A stretch of 64,000 bases of DNA, from contig NZ_VUJW01000003.1 in assembly GCF_008373765.1 (NCBI RefSeq), positions 496,001 to 560,000 on the forward strand. The letters are read 5' to 3'. The notes below the pieces were generated by a model. The model had not been told where the DNA came from, ran no database searches, and saw nothing but the letters and a program-made list of their open reading frames with translations. This stretch comes from Nocardioides antri (GTDB lineage: Bacteria; Actinomycetota; Actinomycetes; Propionibacteriales; Nocardioidaceae). Each line of letters opens with the position of its first letter. The stretch's first letter is position 1. Position numbers and translations under genes: made by a program. Shown here in pieces: positions 58,512-64,000 of this stretch.

Positions 58512-59429
58512 TCAGGCCGGGACCGGGCCGTACGGCGGGTCGGCGTCGGAGACGCCCGGGATGCTCACGCCGCCGCGGGCCAGCAGCGCCTTCTCGCCCC
58601 GCTGGACGACCTTGTAGAACTCCGCACTGCGGCCCCGGAGGATCGGCGTCCTCGCCAGCAGTGGCACCCGGCTGTGGGCCAGCCGGCTGGCCCGGCTGGT
58701 CGCCTGCCAGGCGGCCTCCTCGCGGATTCCCCACGGGATCCCGTAGTGGTGACGCACGACCGGCGGCAGGCTGCCCTGGACAACGGTGGCCAGGGCCGGC
58801 GAGGTGACGAGCCGCAGCGGGAGGCCGTAGCCCGAGACGCCCGCGATGTGGCGTCCGACGATGCGCGCCTCCGGCACCAGGTGCGGCTCGTCGGAGGCCA
58901 GCCAGGTGTCGAAGGTCGTGCGGAACTCGTCGTACGACGACGGCGCGCCGGACTCCGGCATGCCGAACAGCCCGGCCCAGGCGACGAACCCCTCGAAGAG
59001 CTCCTCGCGCTCGGGGTCACGCAGCCGGCGGACGAGCGCGTCGTACATGAACTCGACGGAGTCGAGGGCGAACGCGGCGGTCCACCACATCAGCCCGGGG
59101 TCAGCCGCGCTGTAGGGCGAGCCCGCGGGATGCGCTCGGCCGCCGTCGACCGACATGGTGCCGCGCACCGAGGCGTGGCGCTTCGCGGCGAACGCGAGCG
59201 CCCGGTCCGCCTCCTCCATGGAGCCGAGGAAGACGGCCTCGAAGAGCCGCGCGGTGAGGCCGAGCCGGGTGTACGGCGAGACGCGGTGGGTCGTGTGTTG
59301 CGCGGTCCCGACGAACAGGCGCGGGTGCAGGGCGCCGACGACCAGCGCGCGCTGACCGTAGGTCAGGCCGACGGCCCGCTGGCGCAGCGCCCGGACGACC
59401 ATCGAGCGTTCGTCGAAGTACCCGCTCAT
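58512..59429 (-). CDS. Oxygenase MpaB family protein (DUF2236)
   Basis: A 305-aa protein of the DUF2236/MpaB group, related to haem-dependent latex-clearing proteins. Features are AVGLTYGQRALVVGALHPRL, the SVRGTMSVDGG region with a conserved Arg, PGLMWWTAAFALDSV with the likely haem-proximal residues, and VRHHYGIPWG. ATG 59429. It sits between purB and the ECF sigma gene. The substrate is unknown. Confidence 0.82.
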   Translation of the reverse strand: MSGYFDERSMVVRALRQRAVGLTYGQRALVVGALHPRLFVGTAQHTTHRVSPYTRLGLTARLFEAVFLGSMEEADRALAFAAKRHASVRGTMSVDGGRAHPAGSPYSAADPGLMWWTAAFALDSVEFMYDALVRRLRDPEREELFEGFVAWAGLFGMPESGAPSSYDEFRTTFDTWLASDEPHLVPEARIVGRHIAGVSGYGLPLRLVTSPALATVVQGSLPPVVRHHYGIPWGIREEAAWQATSRASRLAHSRVPLLARTPILRGRSAEFYKVVQRGEKALLARGGVSIPGVSDADPPYGPVPA

Positions 59430-59441
59430 GGCCCGAGTGTC

Positions 59442-60860
59442 CTACAGGATCGCCCCCGGCGAGTACGACGCCGCGGCCGGGTAGCGCTCGACGACCTCGG
59501 CCACGCGACGGCAGACCGCCTGGGTCTGCGCGACCGCGGCGCCGGTGAACGTGATGGGGTCGGCGACGAGGGTCGCCAGCTGGTCGGCGGTGAGGCCGAG
59601 CCGGTCGTCGGCGGCGAGCTTCGCGAAGACGTCGTTGTCGGCCTGGCCCTTGCGCATCGCCAGGGCGGTGCCGACGGCCGCCTCCTTGATCGCCTCGTGC
59701 GCGGTCTCGCGGCCGACGCCGTTGCGCACCGCTGCCATCAGCACCTTGGTGGTGGCGAGGAACGGCAGATAGCGGTCGAGCTCGCGCTGGATCACCGCGG
59801 GGAAGGCCCCGAACTCGTCGAGCACCGTGAGGAACGTCTGGAACAGGCCGTCGACGGCGAAGAACGCGTCGGGAAGGGCCACGCGTCGTACGACGGAGCA
59901 GGAGACGTCGCCCTCGTTCCACTGGTCGCCCGCGAGCTCGCCGACCATCGAGAGGTAGCCCCGGGTGACGACGGCCAGCCCGTTGACCCGCTCGCAGGAC
60001 CGGGTGTTCATCTTGTGGGGCATGGCGGACGAGCCGACCTGGCCCTCCTGGAAGCCCTCGGTGACCAGCTCGTTGCCGGCCATCAGCCGGATCGTGGTGG
60101 CGAGGTTGGACGGGGCGGCGGTCAGCTGGACCAGGGCGGACAGGACGTCGAAGTCGAGGCTGCGGGGGTAGACCTGGCCGACGCTGGTCAGCACCCGCTC
60201 GAACCCGAGGTGGCCCGCCACCCGCTGCTCGAGGTCGGCCAGCCTGCCCTCCTCGCCGCCGAGGAGGTCGAGCATGTCCTGGGCCGTGCCCATCGGGCCC
60301 TTGATGCCGCGCAGGGGGTAGCGCGCCTGGAGGTCCTCGACCCGGTCGAGCGCGATGAGCAGCTCGTCGGCGACGGTCGCGAACCGCTTGCCCAGCGTCG
60401 TCGCCTGCGCCGCCACGTTGTGGGAGCGGCCCGCCATCACGGTCGCCTCGTGCTCGGCCGCGAGCCGGGCCAGCCGGGCGAGGGTGGCCACCGTGCGGTC
60501 GCGGAGCAGCTCGAGGGACTGCTTCACCTGCAGCTGCTCGACGTTCTCGGTGAGGTCGCGCGAGGTCATCCCCTTGTGGATGTGCTCGTGCCCGGCGAGC
60601 GCGGAGAACTCCTCGATCCGCGCCTTCACGTCGTGCCGGGTCACCCGCTCCCGCGCTGCGATGGACGCCAGGTCGACCTTCTCGACGACGTCCTCATAGG
60701 CCTCCACGACCCCGTCCGGCACCTCGATCCCCAGGTCGCGCTGCGCCTTGAGCACGGCGATCCAGAGCCGCCGCTCCAGCACGATCTTGTGCTCGGGCGA
60801 CCAGATCTCGGCGAGGTCGGCGCCGGCGTACCGGGTGGCGAGGACGTTCGGGACAGTCAC
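59442..60860 (-). CDS. purB: Adenylosuccinate lyase
   Basis: A 472-aa lyase acting twice in purine synthesis (SAICAR to AICAR, and adenylosuccinate to AMP). Signature GSSAMPHKMNTRSCERVN near residue 277, TSRDLTENVEQLQ near 100, and HNVAAQATTLGKRF near 145 for the catalytic His. GTG 60860. Complete length. A hairpin-rich 106-bp gap separates it from purD upstream. Confidence 0.96.
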   Translation of the reverse strand: MTVPNVLATRYAGADLAEIWSPEHKIVLERRLWIAVLKAQRDLGIEVPDGVVEAYEDVVEKVDLASIAARERVTRHDVKARIEEFSALAGHEHIHKGMTSRDLTENVEQLQVKQSLELLRDRTVATLARLARLAAEHEATVMAGRSHNVAAQATTLGKRFATVADELLIALDRVEDLQARYPLRGIKGPMGTAQDMLDLLGGEEGRLADLEQRVAGHLGFERVLTSVGQVYPRSLDFDVLSALVQLTAAPSNLATTIRLMAGNELVTEGFQEGQVGSSAMPHKMNTRSCERVNGLAVVTRGYLSMVGELAGDQWNEGDVSCSVVRRVALPDAFFAVDGLFQTFLTVLDEFGAFPAVIQRELDRYLPFLATTKVLMAAVRNGVGRETAHEAIKEAAVGTALAMRKGQADNDVFAKLAADDRLGLTADQLATLVADPITFTGAAVAQTQAVCRRVAEVVERYPAAASYSPGAIL

Positions 60861-60880
60861 GTCCCTGATTGTCCCATGGC

Positions 60881-60955
60881 GTTGATTCGGGTCTCGTGGT
60901 GGCGCGCATCGGGGGTTGTGGTGGGGACTCGACCCACCACAGGTCCCGATTCAAC
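60881..60955. repeat. Complex hairpin between purD and purB
   Basis: Outer arms of about 22 nt match at 18 positions (starting GTTGATTCGGG and ending CCCGATTCAAC). Nested inside is a perfect 9-bp stem TGTGGTGGG / CCCACCACA with a 7-nt loop (60917-60941). It occupies most of the purD-purB gap on the minus strand. Confidence 0.75.
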
Positions 60956-60966
60956 GGTGGGGGGCG

Positions 60967-62304
60967 TCAGGACTCCTTGAGCGAGGCGCCCTCGACGACG
61001 CCCAGGGGCTCGGCAGCGATGTCGGAGCGGCGCTGCAGGCCGTCGAAGCTGATCAGGTCGGCTGCGGCGTAGGCGCGGGAGCGGGCGTCGGCGACGTCGT
61101 AGCCGACGGCGCGTACGGCGAGCACCCGGCCGCCGGCGGTGACCAGGTGCCGGTGCCCCGGGTCGCCCGGCTCTGGCGCGTCGACGATCGCGGTGCCGGC
61201 GTGGATGACGTCGACGTCGTTGACGCCGTTGGCCGCGCCGACGCCGCGGATCACGTCACCCTTCGAGGAGGACTCGGGGTAGCCGGCCGAGGCGAGCACG
61301 ACCGTCACGGCGGCGGCGTCGCGGAAGGTCGGCGGAGGTACGTCGCCCAGCCGTCCCTCGGCAGCGGCGTGGAGCAGCGTGCCGAGCGGCGACTCGAGGA
61401 CGGCGAGCACCGGCTGGATGTCGGGGTCCCCGAAGCGGCAGTTGAACTCGATCACCCGCGGGCCGGCGGCGGTCAGCGCCAGTCCGACGTAGAGACAGCC
61501 GACGAACGGCGCCCCGCGGCGGACCATCTCGTCGAGGGTCGGCTGCACCACGGTCTCCATGACGACCTGCGCCAGGTCGGGCTGCGCCCAGGTCAGCGGC
61601 GTGTAGGAGCCCATACCGCCGGTGTTGGGCCCGCGGCCGCCGTCGAAGATCCGCTTGAAGTCCTGCGCGGGCTGGAGCGGGTACGCCGTACGCCCGTCGC
61701 ACACGGCGAACAGCGAGACCTCCGGGCCGTCGAGGAACTCCTCGACCACCACCCGGCCGCAGGCAGCGGCGTGGGCCAGCGCCTCGGCGCGGTCGCGGGT
61801 GACGACGACCCCCTTGCCGGCGGCGAGCGCGTCGTCCTTGACGACATAGGGCGCGCCGAGCTCGTCGAGCGCCGCCTCGGCCTCCTCCGGCGTGGTGCAC
61901 GTCTGTGAGCGCGCGGTCGGCACGCCGGCCGCCGCCATGACCTCCTTGGAGAACGCCTTCGAGCCCTCGATCTGCGCGGCAGCGCCGGACGGGCCGAACA
62001 CGGCGATCCCGCGCTCCCGGACCGCATCGGCGACCCCTGCCACCAGCGGCGCCTCCGGGCCGACCACGACCAGGTCGGCCCCGATCCGCTCGGCGAGGTC
62101 CGCGACCGCCGGGCCGGACATAGGGTCGACCTCATGCACGGTCGCCACGGCCGCCATGCCGGGATTGCCGGGCGCAGCATGCAGCGCCGAGACCGCGGGG
62201 TCCTTCGCCAGGGCGAGGGCGAGCGCGTGCTCGCGCCCGCCGGTGCCGATCACGAGGACGCTGATCTGCCGGGGCTGTCTGGGCTCTCTGGGTTCGCCGG
62301 ACAC
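60967..62304 (-). CDS. purD: Phosphoribosylamine-glycine ligase
   Basis: A 445-aa ATP-grasp ligase making GAR. Motifs: VLVIGTGGREHALALALA, VVGPEAPLVAGVADAVRERG, AFSKEVMAAAGVPTA, DDALAAGKGVVV, QDFKRIFDGGRGPNTGGMGS and EFNCRFGDPD. No start codon lies at the usual MKVLVIG position; GTG 62304 adds a short EPREPRQPRQ leader. A -10-like TAGGAT lies 8 nt before this GTG, so the mRNA may be leaderless. The long open frame further upstream is antisense to the GT87 gene. Confidence 0.93.
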   Translation of the reverse strand: MSGEPREPRQPRQISVLVIGTGGREHALALALAKDPAVSALHAAPGNPGMAAVATVHEVDPMSGPAVADLAERIGADLVVVGPEAPLVAGVADAVRERGIAVFGPSGAAAQIEGSKAFSKEVMAAAGVPTARSQTCTTPEEAEAALDELGAPYVVKDDALAAGKGVVVTRDRAEALAHAAACGRVVVEEFLDGPEVSLFAVCDGRTAYPLQPAQDFKRIFDGGRGPNTGGMGSYTPLTWAQPDLAQVVMETVVQPTLDEMVRRGAPFVGCLYVGLALTAAGPRVIEFNCRFGDPDIQPVLAVLESPLGTLLHAAAEGRLGDVPPPTFRDAAAVTVVLASAGYPESSSKGDVIRGVGAANGVNDVDVIHAGTAIVDAPEPGDPGHRHLVTAGGRVLAVRAVGYDVADARSRAYAAADLISFDGLQRRSDIAAEPLGVVEGASLKES

Positions 62305-62319
62305 GAGCGCCGATCCTAC

Positions 62320-63483
62320 GTGGCCTGGGTCCTCGCGCTGGCGGTCGGCGCTGCGGTGGTCGGAGCCTGGGAGGGCGGGTTCACCGACCTGCACGTCTAC
62401 CGGTACGCCGGGCAGGCCGTCCTCGACGGTGCGTCGGCCTACGACGCGGACGACCCGGTCACCGGCCTGCCGTTCACGTACCCGCCCTTCGCCGCGGTCC
62501 TGATGGTGCCCCTCGCGCTCCTCCCCGGCTGGCTCGCCGCCAGCCTGTGGACCGGCGCCAGCGCGGCCTGCCTCGCGGGGTCCGTCCTCGTCGCCCTCCG
62601 GGCGAGCGGTCGCCGTGCTCCCGGCTGGCTGGTGGCGCTGCTCGCGCTCGTCGCCCTCGGCCTCGAGCCGGTGTGGCAGAGCCTGTCCTTCGGCCAGGTC
62701 AACACCGTGCTGATGCTGGCGATCCTGGTCGACGTCGTCCGTCCGGAGCGACGGTGGTCGGGCGTGCTGGTCGGGATCGCGGCGGGCATCAAGCTCACCC
62801 CGCTGGTGTTCGTGGCGCTGCTCGTCCTGGTCGGCCGCCGGACGGCGGCGTGCCGCGCCGCGCTGGCGTTCGCGGCGACCGTCGCAATCGGGTACGCCGC
62901 GATGCCGGCCGGCGCGACGTCGTACTGGACCGACGGCCTGCTCGACGCCGGCCGGGTCGGGCCGCCCGCCCTGGCCCACAACCAGTCGTTGTTCGGGGCG
63001 CTCACCCGGCTGCTCGACGGCCCGCCGTCGACCCTGGTGTGGGTGACGGTCGCGGCGCCTCTCGCCCTCGCCGTGCTCGGCGTCGGCGCTCTCTGCTGGC
63101 GCCGCGGCGACCGCGTGCTCGGCACCTGCCTCGCCGCGCTGGCGATGCTGCTGGCCTCCCCCGTCTCGTGGTCGCACCACTGGGTGTGGGCGGTGCCGGT
63201 GGCGGTCGCGCTGTGGGAGCGCACCCGGTGGGCGGCGACCGCCTGGACGGCCGTCTTCGTGGCCCGACCGGTGGTGTGGCCGCCGTGGGGCGAGGGCCGC
63301 GAGCTCGGCTGGGGAGCCGCCGACCACCTGGCCGGCAACGCCTACACGCTGGCCGCGCTCGCCCTCGCCCTCGGCGTCGGCGTCGGTGTCAGCGCAGCGG
63401 GTGCAGCACGACCGCCTGCTCGCGCTCCGGACCCACCCCGACGACCGACATCCGCGCCCCCGAGATCTCCTCGAGCGCCTTGA
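62320..63483 (+). CDS. GT87-type (DUF2029) membrane glycosyltransferase
   Basis: A 387-aa polytopic protein with about nine membrane spans, resembling alpha-mannosyltransferases that use polyprenyl-phosphate-mannose. Typical stretches are [19 protein letters not shown] (first loop with conserved acidic residue), [36 protein letters not shown] and [23 protein letters not shown] 62320 is the first start outside purD coding. The C-terminal ~30 residues (Pro/Arg-rich) overlap purA by 95 bp. Confidence 0.85.
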   Translation: MAWVLALAVGAAVVGAWEGGFTDLHVYRYAGQAVLDGASAYDADDPVTGLPFTYPPFAAVLMVPLALLPGWLAASLWTGASAACLAGSVLVALRASGRRAPGWLVALLALVALGLEPVWQSLSFGQVNTVLMLAILVDVVRPERRWSGVLVGIAAGIKLTPLVFVALLVLVGRRTAACRAALAFAATVAIGYAAMPAGATSYWTDGLLDAGRVGPPALAHNQSLFGALTRLLDGPPSTLVWVTVAAPLALAVLGVGALCWRRGDRVLGTCLAALAMLLASPVSWSHHWVWAVPVAVALWERTRWAATAWTAVFVARPVVWPPWGEGRELGWGAADHLAGNAYTLAALALALGVGVGVSAAGAARPPARAPDPPRRPTSAPPRSPRAP

Positions 63484-64000
63484 CGTAGGCCTGGGCGTTG
63501 GCCGGCAGGTCGGCGAGCGCGCGGGCGCCGCTGATGTCCTCGGACCAGCCCGGGAAGTACTCGTAGACCGGCACCGCGTGGTGGAACGCGCTCTGGTTGG
63601 CCGGCATCTCGTCGTACCGCTCCCCGTCGACGTCGTAGGCGACGCAGACCGGGATCTGCTCGAGACCGGTGAGCACGTCGAGCTTGGTCAGCACGAAGTC
63701 GGTGACGCCGTTGACGCGGGCGGCGTAGCGGGCGATGACGGCGTCGTACCAACCGCAGCGGCGCGGCCGGCCCGTCGTCGTGCCGAACTCGGCGCCGGTG
63801 TTGCGCAGGAAGTCGCCGGACTCGTCGTGCAGCTCGGTCGGGAACGGCCCCTCGCCGACGCGGGTCGTGTAGGCCTTCACGATCGCGATCACCTGGTCGA
63901 TCCGGGTCGGCGGGATGCCGGAGCCGGTGCAGGCGCCGCCGGCGGTCGCGCTGCTGGACGTCACGAACGGATAGGTGCCGTGGTCGACGTCGAGGAGCGT
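63389..64000 (-). CDS. purA: Adenylosuccinate synthetase (partial, N-terminus outside window)
   Basis: C-terminal ~203 residues of the GTP-dependent enzyme that joins IMP and aspartate. Visible: [54 protein letters not shown] and [19 protein letters not shown]. The protein ends [20 protein letters not shown] then QAVVLHPLR, as usual. Its 3' end overlaps the convergent glycosyltransferase gene. It runs off the right edge. Confidence 0.96.
   Translation of the reverse strand, partial: TLLDVDHGTYPFVTSSSATAGGACTGSGIPPTRIDQVIAIVKAYTTRVGEGPFPTELHDESGDFLRNTGAEFGTTTGRPRRCGWYDAVIARYAARVNGVTDFVLTKLDVLTGLEQIPVCVAYDVDGERYDEMPANQSAFHHAVPVYEYFPGWSEDISGARALADLPANAQAYVKALEEISGARMSVVGVGPEREQAVVLHPLR

Noticed and set aside
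62305-63327. Very long minus-strand frame extending purD upstream (786 codons)
   Set aside because: The extension is Arg/Gln-rich low complexity and antisense to a clear polytopic glycosyltransferase; it is a high-GC shadow.
1-64000. CRISPR array, insertion sequence or prophage
   Set aside because: No regularly spaced repeats, transposase, integrase or phage structural genes are present in either strand.

Overview
The window is high-GC (around 70%) actinobacterial chromosome. Frequent GTG/TTG starts, 4-bp GTGA/ATGA overlaps, GAF-ANTAR and RsbQP-type signalling, a MhuD-type haem oxygenase, an MCE protein and a DUF3073/purM/purF/vdh neighbourhood all fit Actinomycetota; gene content and protein style suggest the Nocardioides/Nocardioidaceae area, which is an inference. 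No plasmid, phage, IS element or CRISPR array is visible. The DNA is almost fully coding, with many convergent genes that overlap at their 3' ends.

Layout. 1-6.7 kb: PHO-box-controlled pstS-pstC (runs off the left edge), a Nudix/histidine-phosphatase fusion (MutT1 type), cold-shock protein, DUF305 lipoprotein, tRNA-Lys, a GH114-like secreted enzyme and a Fur/Zur repressor. 6.7-16.9 kb: hotdog thioesterase, acyl-lipid desaturase, two GAF-ANTAR regulators, two near-identical type II NADH dehydrogenases in inverted orientation around an HATPase regulator and a pair of fluoride channels. 16.9-20.3 kb: tRNA-Asp, tRNA-Glu and tRNA-Phe, with a two-gene cassette (secreted GIY-YIG-like protein plus a tandem-repeat partner) between Glu and Asp, and an orphan MCE protein. 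20.4-27.4 kb: membrane Ser/Thr kinase, histidine phosphatase, NAD(P)HX dehydratase, an RsbQ-RsbP stress module and a glutamate-synthase-like oxidoreductase. 27.5-35 kb: small membrane proteins, a P-loop GTPase, ketosteroid-isomerase-like protein, SDR, SRPBCC and a carotenoid-dehydrogenase-like oxidoreductase, then valine dehydrogenase.

From 35 kb to the right edge the minus strand carries most of de novo purine synthesis: DUF3073, purM, purF, purL, purQ, purS, purC, purB, purD and purA (5' end outside). Other genes sit between them: an M20 peptidase, an SCP-like protein, a kynurenine operon (formamidase-like hydrolase, kynA, kynU), a SipW-type peptidase/LamG fusion with a TasA-like substrate, two zinc-ribbon membrane proteins, a DUF1906 peptidoglycan-binding protein, mhuD and an ECF sigma factor with a membrane partner.

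The most unusual points are: the two-gene cassette between tRNA-Glu and tRNA-Asp; the signal peptidase fused to what looks like its own secreted substrate; a 70-bp near-perfect palindrome before purF; and one shared operator (GAGAACNNGTTCTA) that overlaps the -10 region of two distant lipid/steroid-type genes. All functional statements rest on motifs and family knowledge; no database search was run.
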